Origin: JAPPLB01 sp965206655
Lineage (GTDB): Bacteria > Acidobacteriota > Terriglobia > Bryobacterales > UBA6623
Direction of reading: 5' to 3'
Assembly (NCBI GenBank): GCA_965206655.1
Contig: CBDBKC010000037.1
Span: forward strand, 62,001 to 126,000
DNA: 64,000 nucleotides
Within the stretch, counting starts at the first letter, position 1. The number at the start of each line of letters is the position of its first letter. Below, one piece after another: positions 1 to 8,738 of the stretch. Below the pieces are notes generated by a model that saw only the letters and a list, made by a program, of their open reading frames with translations, was not told the origin of the DNA and did not search any database. Both the position numbers and the translations under genes were made by a program.

Positions 1-93
1 AAACGCTCCCTTGGAGCTAAGATTGCGGGTACGCCCTGGGAGTTCCACGTCGTCTTGTTCAGCACGCACAACCCGGCAGGGAAGAGTCAGTAA
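1..93 (+). CDS. C-terminal end of an unidentified protein (cut by window edge)
   Basis: Frame 1 is open from the window edge to a TAA at 91-93 and encodes 30 residues with ordinary composition, including TPWEFHVVLF and STHNPAGKSQ. The downstream gene purC is on the same strand after about 250 bp, so this is probably the tail of an upstream gene. It is too short to assign to a family, and a chance open frame of this length cannot be excluded. Confidence 0.4.
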   Translation, partial: KRSLGAKIAGTPWEFHVVLFSTHNPAGKSQ

Positions 94-340
94 GTATCGG
101 TGCGATCTTCGCCTTTCTTTGCCGTCAGAGATCGTCACGTGACTCCAATAAAAAAAATACCAGGAATATCTGGAACATCAAACTAGCAGATTGCTCTGAC
201 TCGCGCCACCCGCCACCGTGAACGGAACAGCGTAGCACCTTTTAGGCCGCCGCGCTGCAACGGCTTCCGGCCACGTGCTAACATCATCGGACTCTGCATT
301 GGCAAGCGCGGTTCGCGCACAAGCCTCTCACTACGAAAGC

Positions 341-1240
341 ATGCCTGTTACCTCATCCACCCCTCTTCTCGAAACCAACCTGCCCGGTCTGGAACCGATT
401 GCGCGCGGAAAGGTGCGCGATATCTACGACGCCGGGGAACATCTGCTGTTCGTTGCGACCGACCGCATCTCCGCATTCGATGTTGTGCTGCCCAGCGGCA
501 TCCCGCACAAAGGCGAGGTGCTGACGAAACTATCAATGTTTTGGTTCGACTTCCTCAAGGATGTCGTACCGACGCACTTCGTCACAGCGGACGTGGATGA
601 GTACCCGGAAAACCTCCGAGCGCATCGTGACCAACTTGACGGTCGCTCGATGCTCGTCAAGAGGCTCGAAATGGTCCCCATCGAGTGCGTCGCCCGGGGT
701 TACATTTCCGGTTCGGGATGGAAAGACTACCAAAAGACGGGCGCCGTCTGCGGCGTCAAGCTGCCTGCAGGCCTGCGGATGAACGGTCTTCTTGCCGAGC
801 CGGTTTTCACGCCCGCGACGAAAGCCGAGACCGGGCACGACGAGAACATCACCTTCGAGCAGGCCTGCGACATCATCGGTGAAGAGCTTTGTTCCAAGCT
901 GCGCGATCTGACGCTCGACATTTTCTCCCGTGCCGGACAGCACGCACTCGCGTGCGGCGTCGTCCTCGCCGACACGAAATTCGAGTTCGGACGTGAGAAT
1001 GGTGAGATCGTCCTGGCTGACGAAGTTCTCACTCCCGACTCCTCGCGTTATTGGCCGCTGGAGTTCTACCAAGCGGGTAAAGAGCAGGTCTCGTTCGATA
1101 AGCAGTTCGTCCGCGACTATCTTGAGAAACTTGATTGGGACAAGACCCCCCCGGGTCCCGAGCTTCCGGCGGACATCATCGCTAAGACGTCCGAGAAGTA
1201 TATCGAGGCGTACTATACGCTGGCGGACGAGGACCTGTAG
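341..1240 (+). CDS. purC: Phosphoribosylaminoimidazole-succinocarboxamide synthase
   Basis: SAICAR synthetase joins CAIR and aspartate using ATP in de novo purine synthesis. The product has 299 residues, the usual length of the longer form of the family. Visible family motifs are GKVRDIYD near residue 26, DRISAFDVVLPSGIPHKG just after it, and RGYISGSGWKDYQ near residue 120. The frame is open from a GTG at 275, but the segment 275-340 does not look like the family and the ATG at 341 places the conserved region at the normal distance, so 341 is preferred. No strong ribosome binding site precedes it. cvpA follows about 110 bp downstream on the same strand; cvpA and pur genes are also neighbours in other bacteria. 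Confidence 0.95.
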   Translation: MPVTSSTPLLETNLPGLEPIARGKVRDIYDAGEHLLFVATDRISAFDVVLPSGIPHKGEVLTKLSMFWFDFLKDVVPTHFVTADVDEYPENLRAHRDQLDGRSMLVKRLEMVPIECVARGYISGSGWKDYQKTGAVCGVKLPAGLRMNGLLAEPVFTPATKAETGHDENITFEQACDIIGEELCSKLRDLTLDIFSRAGQHALACGVVLADTKFEFGRENGEIVLADEVLTPDSSRYWPLEFYQAGKEQVSFDKQFVRDYLEKLDWDKTPPGPELPADIIAKTSEKYIEAYYTLADEDL

Positions 1241-1351
1241 GCACGCTTCGCGGTTGTTGTGTCGAAGTTTCCGCCGCCACTGCTATACTTTCCGTTAATC
1301 CTCCCGCGACGCACCCGCAGGCGGCGCGGCCAACTCATCGGGAGTCCCGTT

Positions 1352-1957
1352 ATGAATTGGCTCGACATTCTGCTTGCGGCTATCCTTCTACTCTCTTTCG
1401 CCGGCGCCTTTCGGAACGGCATCACGCGAGAGATTATTCGCATTGTCGCCCTCGTCGCCGGTATCGCAGGCGGCATGTGGTGGTACCCGGATCTCGCCGT
1501 GCATTTCGCTCTGTACGTGGAAGACCCCGCGCTGGCCTCGTTCGCGGCGTTCATCACAATCGTTGTGGGCTCGCTGATCGCGGGAGGAGTTGGGGCGTGG
1601 CTTCTGGCGAAGATCCTCCACTGGTCAGGACTCCGCTGGTTCGATCGATTGCTGGGAGGAGCTTTCGGGCTTGTGCGGGGTATGCTGGCCGCCACGGCTC
1701 TCGTCCTCGGCGTCGTTGCTTTCTCGCCCACGGCGAACTCCTCGGAAACTGTCGCAAGTTCGCGCCTGGCCCCCTGGGTTCTTCATGGTGCCCGTATGAC
1801 CGCCTCTTTCGCGCCGGCGGGCCTGAGGACTACGTTTTTCGAGGGCTTCGACCAGGTTCGTAGTACTTGGTCCGAACGGGACGGCGAAACGATTGTTAGG
1901 AACCAGGAGGACTCTAGTCCACTGGAGCGCGAGTCGGCCAGCCCGCTCAGAAGGTAG
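1352..1957 (+). CDS. cvpA: CvpA family membrane protein
   Basis: The 201-residue product begins MNWLDILLAAILLLSFAGAF and has about four hydrophobic segments in its first 130 residues, the layout of the CvpA/colicin V production family. These are small inner-membrane proteins of poorly defined function, sometimes linked to purine biosynthesis or envelope stress. The Gly-rich LLGGAFGLVRGMLAATALVL stretch fits the family. The last 60 residues are polar and variable. The frame is open further upstream (from 1259), but only the ATG at 1352 gives the family N terminus directly at the first membrane segment. purC lies immediately upstream. Confidence 0.8.
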   Translation: MNWLDILLAAILLLSFAGAFRNGITREIIRIVALVAGIAGGMWWYPDLAVHFALYVEDPALASFAAFITIVVGSLIAGGVGAWLLAKILHWSGLRWFDRLLGGAFGLVRGMLAATALVLGVVAFSPTANSSETVASSRLAPWVLHGARMTASFAPAGLRTTFFEGFDQVRSTWSERDGETIVRNQEDSSPLERESASPLRR

Positions 1958-2007
1958 AACTTGACCGACGCCGTCGAGGAGCATTGCTCGGCACCTCTAC
2001 AAAAACG

Positions 2008-2391
2008 ATGGAATTCAAAACCCTTCCCGCGAACCCCGACTGCCTTGCCCCCGACCAGTCCGAAATACGTCTTTTGGCGGGAACCGAGCGGGCCGGCACC
2101 GTCCACTGCACCTTGCCGCCCGGGCGAGTCTCTCTTGCCGTCTGCCATAAGACCGTCGAAGAAATCTGGTACTTCCTCGAAGGTCAAGGCGAGGTCTGGC
2201 GGAAGATCGGCAACCTCGAGAATGTCATACCGGTAGCTCCCGGTGCCTCCCTGACCATTCCAACCGGGGCCCACTTCCAATTCCGCAACACGGGAGCGGA
2301 CCCGTTGCGTTTCCTTTGCGCGACTGTTCCTCCATGGCCCGGCGAAGACGAAGCCTACCGTGTGAAAGACCACTGGCCAACTGATTCTTAG
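2008..2391 (+). CDS. Cupin domain protein
   Basis: A 127-residue single-domain cupin. The metal-binding pattern of the two cupin motifs is visible: HKTVEEIWYFLEGQGEVW in the first half and PTGAHFQFRNTG in the second, giving a His/Glu/His set on a small beta barrel. Small stand-alone cupins include sugar isomerases, dioxygenases and sensors, and nothing here fixes the substrate. A TTG at 1984 could add eight residues, but the ATG at 2008 gives the normal length. The gene follows cvpA by 50 bp and precedes an amidohydrolase on the same strand. Confidence 0.75.
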   Translation: MEFKTLPANPDCLAPDQSEIRLLAGTERAGTVHCTLPPGRVSLAVCHKTVEEIWYFLEGQGEVWRKIGNLENVIPVAPGASLTIPTGAHFQFRNTGADPLRFLCATVPPWPGEDEAYRVKDHWPTDS

Positions 2392-2482
2392 AGGGACCGT
2401 CCATCGCGGTTTCGCCGGGAAGAATCCAGCGCTTCGCTCCCGCGGGAGCAACTCCGGTTTGCCGTGCTAAGATTCAACCACC

Positions 2483-3769
2483 ATGAAGCATGTCCACAGT
2501 CATTCCCGCCGCCAGTTCCTTCGCAAAACGGCCATCGGATCCGCGCTCGTTTGCGGACTGATCCCGGGGGAAAGCGATCTTCTGAAAGCGCAGACGACGC
2601 GCAGCTACAAGTACGACCTGCTCGTCAAAGGCGGCAAGCTCATCGACCCTACGCAAGAGATTTCGGGGAATCGCGACATCGCCATTTCCGGCAGCAAGGT
2701 CGCATTGTTGGCACAAAACATTCCTGAATCCGAGGCGCTGCATGTCCTGCGGGCGCATGGCAAGATCGTCACGCCCGGTCTGATCGACATGCACGTCCAC
2801 GTCTACGACGGCGTGGCGCCGTTGTCAATCCCTTGTGATCCAAACCACATCGCCAAGGGCGTTACCACCGTCGTCGACGCCGGCTCGGCGGGGGCCAACA
2901 CTTTTCCCGGTTTCCGCAAATACGTCATCAATCATGCTGACACCCGTGTCAAGGCGATGCTCAACATCTCGGTCGTCGGCCAGTCGACGCTTTCACGCGA
3001 CAATGCCTGGGGCGAGCTGCTTGAGCTCCGCTACGCCAACCCAAAACTCACGGCGGCGACGATCGAGAAGCATCGCGACGTGATCATGGGCGTCAAGATC
3101 CGCCTTTCGAGAAGCATCGCCGGCGACCACGACCTGCAGGCGTTGGGCATGGCGCGGGAGGCGGCCGACGCGGTGAAGCTTCCGTTGATGGTCCATATCG
3201 GCGGCTCGTATTCGCCGATCAAAGACATTATGGGAATGCTCAAGAAAGGCGACATCGTCACGCATAGTTTTCGCGGCGGCAACGGCGGCATTATCGATGA
3301 CAACGGGCGGGTTTTGCCGTCCGTTCATCAGGCCCTGGCTCGCGGCGTTCACCTCGATATCGGACACGGAGCCGGCAGTTTCTCGTTCGAAACCGCCGAG
3401 CATGCCCTGGAGCAAGACGTCCTGCCCGGCACCATATCAAGCGACGTGCATCAGTGGAACGTCAACGGCCCTGTCTTCGATCTCGCGACAACTCTTTCGA
3501 AGTTCATACAGCTCGGCCTTACGCTGGAGCAAGTCGTCGAGCGGGCAACGAAGAATCCGTCGATGATCCACGGCCAACTCAACGGACTCGGTACGCTCAA
3601 AGTGGGGGCCGAAGCCGACGTGGCTGTGTTCGATCTCGAAGAAGGAGATTTCGTCTTCACTGACGCGCTTGGTGCAACCCGCATCGGTCACCAACTTCTA
3701 CGCCCGGTGGCAACCGTCAAGGGCGGTCATCTCTACGGGATGGCGTCGATCCCTGTCACGCGCTTGTAG
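2483..3769 (+). CDS. Tat-exported amidohydrolase (D-aminoacylase/dihydroorotase-like)
   Basis: The 428-residue product begins with a twin-arginine signal (SRRQFLRKT followed by a hydrophobic stretch), so it is probably exported folded. The amidohydrolase fold is shown by VKGGKLIDP near residue 49, the metal motif GLIDMHVHVYDG (His104 and His106), a central GVKIRLS segment that could supply the bridging lysine, VHIGGS and THSFRGGNGG in the barrel, and the closing LGTLKVGAEADVAVFDLE. This matches the amidohydrolase/deacetylase metallohydrolase group within the urease-related superfamily. The substrate is unknown; N-acyl amino acids or cyclic imides are typical. It stands 91 bp after the cupin gene and 24 bp before the 5'-nucleotidase gene. 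Confidence 0.85.
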   Translation: MKHVHSHSRRQFLRKTAIGSALVCGLIPGESDLLKAQTTRSYKYDLLVKGGKLIDPTQEISGNRDIAISGSKVALLAQNIPESEALHVLRAHGKIVTPGLIDMHVHVYDGVAPLSIPCDPNHIAKGVTTVVDAGSAGANTFPGFRKYVINHADTRVKAMLNISVVGQSTLSRDNAWGELLELRYANPKLTAATIEKHRDVIMGVKIRLSRSIAGDHDLQALGMAREAADAVKLPLMVHIGGSYSPIKDIMGMLKKGDIVTHSFRGGNGGIIDDNGRVLPSVHQALARGVHLDIGHGAGSFSFETAEHALEQDVLPGTISSDVHQWNVNGPVFDLATTLSKFIQLGLTLEQVVERATKNPSMIHGQLNGLGTLKVGAEADVAVFDLEEGDFVFTDALGATRIGHQLLRPVATVKGGHLYGMASIPVTRL

Positions 3770-3793
3770 CCGCTGGTTCGCCCAACGATCGGC

Positions 3794-5161
3794 ATGTCGT
3801 TTCCAGCTCTGAATCGGTGTTGTCCCGCTCCTGGTGGCCTGCCGCGCCGGACAGCGATTCGCCTCACAGCGAGTGTACTACTCGTCTCGCTGCTCGGCTG
3901 CGGTGAGCCCGGGCCGAGCGTCCGCTCACTTACGATCCTTCATACCAACGATCTTCACGCCCGCTTCCTCCCCGACACCGAAGGCCGGGGCGGTTTCGCG
4001 CACGTCGCCACGGCCATCCGGCAGGAAAAGGCGAAGGCGCCCGGCTCCACGATAGTGCTCCATGCAGGCGATTTCGTCCAGGGAACCCCCGTTTCCACCA
4101 TCTTTCAAGGGACGCCGGTTTGGGAAGTCGCCAACCACCTCGGCATTGACGTCAACACCCTCGGCAACCATGAGTTCGACTACGGCTGGCAAAAGATCGC
4201 CGAGTTTCTCTCCCGTGCCGACTTCCCAACTGTGACCGCGAATCTCGTCGACGATCAGAACGAGTTCATCACGGAACATCCGTATGTGATCCGCGAAATC
4301 AACGGCATCAGGGTCGCCATCATCGGCGCCATCACGGCTGACCTGCCCAAGCTCACCAAAACCGAATACCGAGGCCCCTGGCGCGCCCTGCCTGTTGCGG
4401 ATACCGTGCAGCGCTATGCCGCTGAACTGCAGGGGGAGGCGGATATCGTCGTGGTCCTCTCGCATACTTTCGACTACGAGGACGATGCGGTCCTGGCGCA
4501 AGCACCGGACGTCGACATCATCGTCGCCGGCCACAATCACGGCGGCCAGGAGGAGATCAAAGAACGCGACGGCCGCCTCTGTGTCAAGGTTCGAGCCTAC
4601 GGCCGTGAACTCGGCCGCCTGGATGTGAAAGTCGACCTGGATACGGATCGTGTCGTCTCGCACAAATGGGAGCGTATCGCCGTCACAACCGCGAAATACC
4701 CCGCCGATCCCAACGTCGCCCAACTCGTTGACGAATGGGAGTCGAAGGTTTCCGAGATCGTTGATACACCTATTGGCCACTCAACGAAGCGCTTGGGCAG
4801 CCGCGATCTCAAGCCCCTCATTGAAGAGGTGATGAAGACAGCCGTCGGAGCCGATTTCGCCTACACAAATCGCGGCGGCATCCGGGACGGCCTGCCTGAG
4901 GGCGAGATCCTGGCCCGCCACGTCTGGAATATCCTGCCCTTTGGCAACACGATCTACAAAGGAACCATCAAGGGCAGCGACCTTCCCGAGGAGGTCGCCA
5001 CGGGCCGTGCCATCGATCCCCAACGCGACTACGTCGTCGCCACCAATAGCTTCATCGGCGACCAGTGGATCGAGAAGGGCCTGCAGCTCGAAGACCAAGG
5101 CTTACTCGTCCGGGACAAAGTTATTGAGTGGATCAAACAGCGGAAGGTTGTTGGGCGGTAA
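3794..5161 (+). CDS. 5'-nucleotidase/UDP-sugar hydrolase family lipoprotein
   Basis: The 455-residue product has a Tat- or Sec-like N terminus (PRRTAIRLTASVLLVSLLGC) ending in a lipobox with Cys36, so it is predicted to be a lipoprotein. The catalytic calcineurin-like metallophosphatase domain shows TILHTNDLHARF (Asp53, His55), HAGDFVQGT, TLGNHEFDYG and IVAGHNHGG. The C-terminal 5'-nucleotidase domain shows NRGGIRDGLPEGEI. These enzymes remove phosphate from extracellular nucleotides or split UDP-sugars, allowing nucleoside and phosphate scavenging. Its place downstream of an exported amidohydrolase suggests a small set of secreted hydrolases, though that link is an inference. Confidence 0.9.
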   Translation: MSFPALNRCCPAPGGLPRRTAIRLTASVLLVSLLGCGEPGPSVRSLTILHTNDLHARFLPDTEGRGGFAHVATAIRQEKAKAPGSTIVLHAGDFVQGTPVSTIFQGTPVWEVANHLGIDVNTLGNHEFDYGWQKIAEFLSRADFPTVTANLVDDQNEFITEHPYVIREINGIRVAIIGAITADLPKLTKTEYRGPWRALPVADTVQRYAAELQGEADIVVVLSHTFDYEDDAVLAQAPDVDIIVAGHNHGGQEEIKERDGRLCVKVRAYGRELGRLDVKVDLDTDRVVSHKWERIAVTTAKYPADPNVAQLVDEWESKVSEIVDTPIGHSTKRLGSRDLKPLIEEVMKTAVGADFAYTNRGGIRDGLPEGEILARHVWNILPFGNTIYKGTIKGSDLPEEVATGRAIDPQRDYVVATNSFIGDQWIEKGLQLEDQGLLVRDKVIEWIKQRKVVGR

Positions 5162-5308
5162 ACCGGCTCAGGCCAGACCTGAAATCAGGCCGTGGGTAGT
5201 TTGTCAGGCAGGCAAAGGAACGGAGAAGCGACATCTCCGCCATGCCGACTAGCCAGCCAGGAAGATTGCCTTACGTAGGGCGTTTGTCGGGATCTTTCTG
5301 GTCTGCTG

Positions 5309-5338
5309 TTGACACAACAACTTGCATGCGACTACTCT
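5309..5338 (+). promoter_or_regulatory. Possible promoter upstream of the PRTase/DprA-like pair
   Basis: The 304-bp gap 5162-5465 holds no gene that I can support. Within it a perfect TTGACA (5309-5314) is followed after 18 bp by TACTCT (5333-5338), which matches only three of six positions of the -10 consensus. It lies about 130 bp upstream of the phosphoribosyltransferase gene. A short CCTGA-AA-TCAGG hairpin after the previous stop (around 5179) may be part of a terminator but has no T run. Both calls are weak. Confidence 0.25.
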
Positions 5339-5465
5339 CCGTTTCGAGTGCATTTTGCGGCCCTAGAATTGACTGAGGGTGGCGTCTAAAACGTTAAAAT
5401 GGGCGTAGGATGCGTCACAACAGACGGGCGTTCACGATTGATTTCTCAAAGGCGGCCCTCGTCTA

Positions 5466-6368
5466 GTGCCTGCCTTCGGTTTCGATCCGCCGCCCGTCCA
5501 GGCAAAGTTCACCGAGGTCGATATTCGAGCCATGGATGTGGGTCGGAGACAACTCAAGACCGAATGGCCGAACGTTCTTTACGTGCCCGAGCAACCGGAT
5601 AAGAACTGGCGGATCGTTCTCCCGTTCGCCAACACTTATGAGAATGCGTTTGCCAGCATGTGCGAACTCGACCACTACGCGCACCACGCCAAAGAGGACA
5701 GGCTGATGATCTTTCTCAACGACACAGAGGGAGATCAGGAAGCCCCTGTAGAGGCGGTCGAGTGGATCGAGAGAGTCAAGCACCCGGTGGCGATGAAGGA
5801 TTTTCTGGCCATTTCCTTCGCGCTTGATTACGACAGGGAAGGCGGAAACCCCAAGAAGTCACAAACGGAGATCGGAGTGTTGCGGGGACGGGCGAAGCCA
5901 TACGGTGGAAACGCGCCAACCGCTCCGACCAGGAAAGCGGCTGATAGTCTAGCCGAGCACTGCGTGAACTTTCTCAACACGATGAGCTGCTATTCATCTG
6001 CCGACTGCATTGTCGCGATGCCTCCCTCAGATCCGTCGAAACTATTCAACCTCCCGCGGTATCTGACGGAATGCACTGCCGAGGAGTGGGGTCGCGAGAA
6101 CCTGACCGAGCACGTCATTGGCAAGCCGCGAAATTCGATCAAGGGCCTTCCCCTGGCCCAGAAACTTGATACGCTTCTTGGAACCATCGAGGTGGAAGAT
6201 GGCGTGTTCACGGACAAGCAAGTGTTGCTACTCGACGATCTCTACCAGTCCGGGATCAGCATGAACTATTGCGGCCTCTTGCTGCTGCAAGCAGGCGCAA
6301 AGAAAATCTTCGGCCTAGCCTGCGAGAAGACGTGCCGCAATGACGACAACGTTGGTGGGAAAATATAG
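5466..6368 (+). CDS. Phosphoribosyltransferase-domain protein, ShosT-like (putative toxin of a ShosTA-type system)
   Basis: A 300-residue protein with a type I phosphoribosyltransferase signature near its C terminus: QVLLLDDLYQSGISMN (about residues 252-267) matches the PRPP-binding pattern of hydrophobic residues, DD, and a small-residue loop, and is followed by a GAKKIFGLACEKT strand. The first 200 residues are unlike purine or pyrimidine salvage enzymes. The start is a GTG at 5466; the next in-frame ATG, at residue 23, is an alternative. A DprA-like gene follows after 2 bp. A PRTase protein coupled to a DprA homologue is the arrangement of the ShosTA (Shosin) toxin-antitoxin system, in which ShosT is the PRTase toxin. 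A DNA-uptake-related comF-like PRTase is the main alternative, but the long unrelated N terminus and the gene order argue for ShosT. Confidence 0.7.
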   Translation: MPAFGFDPPPVQAKFTEVDIRAMDVGRRQLKTEWPNVLYVPEQPDKNWRIVLPFANTYENAFASMCELDHYAHHAKEDRLMIFLNDTEGDQEAPVEAVEWIERVKHPVAMKDFLAISFALDYDREGGNPKKSQTEIGVLRGRAKPYGGNAPTAPTRKAADSLAEHCVNFLNTMSCYSSADCIVAMPPSDPSKLFNLPRYLTECTAEEWGRENLTEHVIGKPRNSIKGLPLAQKLDTLLGTIEVEDGVFTDKQVLLLDDLYQSGISMNYCGLLLLQAGAKKIFGLACEKTCRNDDNVGGKI

Positions 6369-6370
6369 AT

Positions 6371-7309
6371 ATGGCCGCTCATGCATTCGATCTGATGACG
6401 CTGCTCGACGCTCCTGGCGTTGGCCCAGGCCGGGTACGCAAGCTCTTGAAGCGTTGGCGTAACACGCCTGAGGTTCCCGTCATTGCAGACCGCCTTATTG
6501 AAAGCGTGCTCACTCCGGCCCAGATAGCGGCTCTTCCCGAATGCCGCGACCGGGTCAAGCGCCATTGGGATGAGCTGCTGAAACACAGAGTCCGTGTTCT
6601 TTCAATTGTCGATCCCGACTACCCGGAAGGCCTCCGAGGTGCGCTCGGGGAGTCGGCGCCGTTACTCCTGTTGTGCATGGGCAATCTCGAATTGCTCAAG
6701 CATGTGTCCGTGGGCTTCTGTGGTTCGCGGAAGGCGAGCGAGAAGGGTATGGCAACGGCCCGCGACTCCGCTATGTTGCTCGCAAACGACAAAATCAACA
6801 TCGTTTCCGGTTTTGCCGCTGGTGTGGATATGAACGCTCATCGGGCTGCCTTGGCAGCGGGAGGAACGACCACAGTCGTATTGGCGGAAGGCATTTTGCG
6901 GTTTCGTGTGAAGAAGGACATCCGTGATCTTTGGCACGAGAGCTGCACCCTTGTCGTTAGCGAGTTCGGCCCGAATCTCCCGTGGAGCGTTTCCCACGCG
7001 ATGCAGCGAAACAAGACAATCTGTGGTCTCTCAAGTGCGTTGGTTTTGATCGAGGCGCGAAGCACAGGTGGAAGCATAGAAGCTGGACGCGACTGCTTGA
7101 AGATGGGAATTCCCTTGTTTGCTGCTGTTTATGAAGGCTCTCCTGAATCGGCGACTGGCAATGAGGAACTATTGAGGAATGGAGCAAAACGCTTGATGAA
7201 AAGCAGATCCCGCAATCTACCGAACGTCACCCCAATAATCGGAGCCATCGCCAATCCGCTGAGGGCGTCTGGGTTAGATCAACCGAAACTCTTCCAGCCG
7301 CCACATTGA
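6371..7309 (+). CDS. DprA/Smf-like Rossmann protein, ShosA-like (putative antitoxin)
   Basis: A 312-residue protein with the DprA Rossmann-fold core: GFCGSRKASEKG near residue 115, IVSGFAAGVDMNAHRAAL (the VSG-xA-xG-xD-xxAH pattern), TTTVVLAEGI, SEFGPNLPWS, and QRNKTICGLSSALVLIEA leading to STGGSIEAG. The N-terminal HhH-like part (DAPGVGPGRVRKLL) also fits DprA. It differs from housekeeping DprA, which binds ssDNA and loads RecA in transformation, in lacking a C-terminal winged-helix domain and in its 2-bp spacing from the PRTase gene. It is therefore read as the antitoxin partner of a ShosTA-type module. Housekeeping dprA cannot be fully excluded without a genome-wide check for another copy. 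Confidence 0.72.
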   Translation: MAAHAFDLMTLLDAPGVGPGRVRKLLKRWRNTPEVPVIADRLIESVLTPAQIAALPECRDRVKRHWDELLKHRVRVLSIVDPDYPEGLRGALGESAPLLLLCMGNLELLKHVSVGFCGSRKASEKGMATARDSAMLLANDKINIVSGFAAGVDMNAHRAALAAGGTTTVVLAEGILRFRVKKDIRDLWHESCTLVVSEFGPNLPWSVSHAMQRNKTICGLSSALVLIEARSTGGSIEAGRDCLKMGIPLFAAVYEGSPESATGNEELLRNGAKRLMKSRSRNLPNVTPIIGAIANPLRASGLDQPKLFQPPH

Positions 7310-7521
7310 TGTAGCGATGTTGAAAGGCTTCGTTGAGAGCGGCGACCATCCGTTCGAGATGTTCGACGACAAGCTGGATTCGTGAGCGACCGACAATCAT
7401 AGTGATGCCCTAAACCACGGCCGCTCGGGATGCCTGCACGGGAAATCCCCTCGGAGTGTCCCCTAACAAGTCGGCTTGCGGCGAGCAATCGCGGCATCCG
7501 GGCGCTTGGGCATAAAACGGA

Positions 7522-8451
7522 CTAACTACCCAGAATCCGGGCCCCGTTTCCCCAAACGATCTTCTGAAACGCCTCGTCGTTCGGGACGAGCCCTCGCAAG
7601 GCCTGCAAAGAGCTCGCTCCGATACAGCGGCCGTCACTACGGCCCGTTCCCTTGGCGTCGGGACAGGGGCAATCGGTTCCCCAAACGAGCTTGTCCTGAT
7701 GACGCTCGACGAAACCCCGCGCGAAATCTTCGTCCCTTGTGATCGCATTGCGGCCCGATCCGGCTGAGAGATCACCGTAGATATTCGGGTAGTCCGAAAG
7801 CAGCCGGTCCGTCAGGCCGCCCGGCTTCACCGCGCCAGTCGGATACATATCGGTTTGGTCCAGGTCGGCGCCAATATTGCCCCACCAGGTCTGCGCGTGG
7901 CCCAGGAAGGTCACGTCGTGATACTCCTCCAGAATCTTCGAGAAATTCTGTATGCCGAGGTTGTACATCTCGTGTTCGAAGTGCATCAGCACCGGGACCT
8001 TGCGTTCCCGCGCCAAGTCAAAGATGCTTCGCATCTGTTTCCCATCCACGGGCACGTTGAACTTCTGTTCGCCGATCCCGCGCGCAGCTCCGTCGAGCGA
8101 GTGAGTGAGGGTGTCGACGGCGTCATCAACCGCCGAGTCGGCGTTGGCGAAAAGCACGAAATGATCGGAGTCCGTTTTGGCAAGTTCCGCACAGTGTTCG
8201 TTGCCGCCAATTCGTTCTAGCAACCACCCCGCGCCGGGCAGCAGGACGGTCTTCGTAACGCCTAACGCGGCCTGATGCGCCAAGACCTGCTCATTCGTGC
8301 GCCCGAGGTGAAGCGTGTGGCAGTGGAAATCGAGGATTCTTGGAGACTCCTCGGCCTCCGCCATCGGAGCGGGCGGCTCCGGCACCGACGAACACGCCAT
8401 TGCACCTGCGAGCGCCGCTAAGAACGCTCTACGATCCAGGGAAACCATCAT
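7522..8451 (-). CDS. Exported amidohydrolase-2 family metal-dependent hydrolase
   Basis: A 309-residue TIM-barrel hydrolase of the amidohydrolase-2 (COG2159) type. After an LDRRAFLAALAGAMAC signal (Tat-like, possibly a lipoprotein) come the metal motif ILDFHCHTLHLG, VPVLMHFEHEM, VTFLGHAQTWWG, and the late catalytic segment LVWGTDCPCPDAKG. Relatives include decarboxylases and lactonases; the substrate here is unknown. An AGGAG at 8458-8462 is 6 nt from the ATG at 8451 and 9 nt from the one at 8448, while the ATG at 8457 abuts it, so 8451 is preferred. The stretch between this gene and the DprA-like gene (7310-7521) shows nothing clear. IS-A copy 1 lies 93 bp upstream and may affect its promoter. 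Confidence 0.8.
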   Translation of the reverse strand: MMVSLDRRAFLAALAGAMACSSVPEPPAPMAEAEESPRILDFHCHTLHLGRTNEQVLAHQAALGVTKTVLLPGAGWLLERIGGNEHCAELAKTDSDHFVLFANADSAVDDAVDTLTHSLDGAARGIGEQKFNVPVDGKQMRSIFDLARERKVPVLMHFEHEMYNLGIQNFSKILEEYHDVTFLGHAQTWWGNIGADLDQTDMYPTGAVKPGGLTDRLLSDYPNIYGDLSAGSGRNAITRDEDFARGFVERHQDKLVWGTDCPCPDAKGTGRSDGRCIGASSLQALRGLVPNDEAFQKIVWGNGARILGS

Positions 8452-8689
8452 CTTCATCTCCTGAGACGCCGCATGGGCGTCAGCCGCGAGGAAGTCGTCG
8501 GTTGCCGTCGGCATAGCCGATTCGGCTGCGCAGAGCCCCGAAAGAGCATTTTCTCATCGAAGGATGAGCCTGGAGAAGCAGGGGAGCACTGAGTCGCTGG
8601 GCTCCTTTCTGGGATTGGTTAAGAAGGGGAGAGAATCGTCGTCGGGGCTGTGGGAATGTGGGAATCGCGGAGCGATTTCCAAGGGCGTT

Positions 8690-8730
8690 GGGAAACGAGG
8701 GAAACCGGTTTTTGGTTTTCCTCGTTTCCC
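8690..8730. terminator. Hairpin inside IS-A copy 1, probable terminator or insulator
   Basis: The arms 8690-8706 and 8714-8730 form a stem of about 17 bp (GGGAAACGAGG...CCTCGTTTCCC) with one imperfect pair around a short GTTTTT-type loop. It lies 9 bp beyond the transposase stop codon and could act on either strand. The same structure occurs at 38133-38173 in copy 2. Confidence 0.55.
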
Positions 8731-8738
8731 ATCGCCCG

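Noticed and set aside
7276..7385. Short open stretch after the DprA-like gene ending MLKGFVESGDHPFEMFDDKL plus two residues
   Set aside because: The composition looks protein-like, but it is too short to support as a gene; it might be a relic of a lost neighbour.
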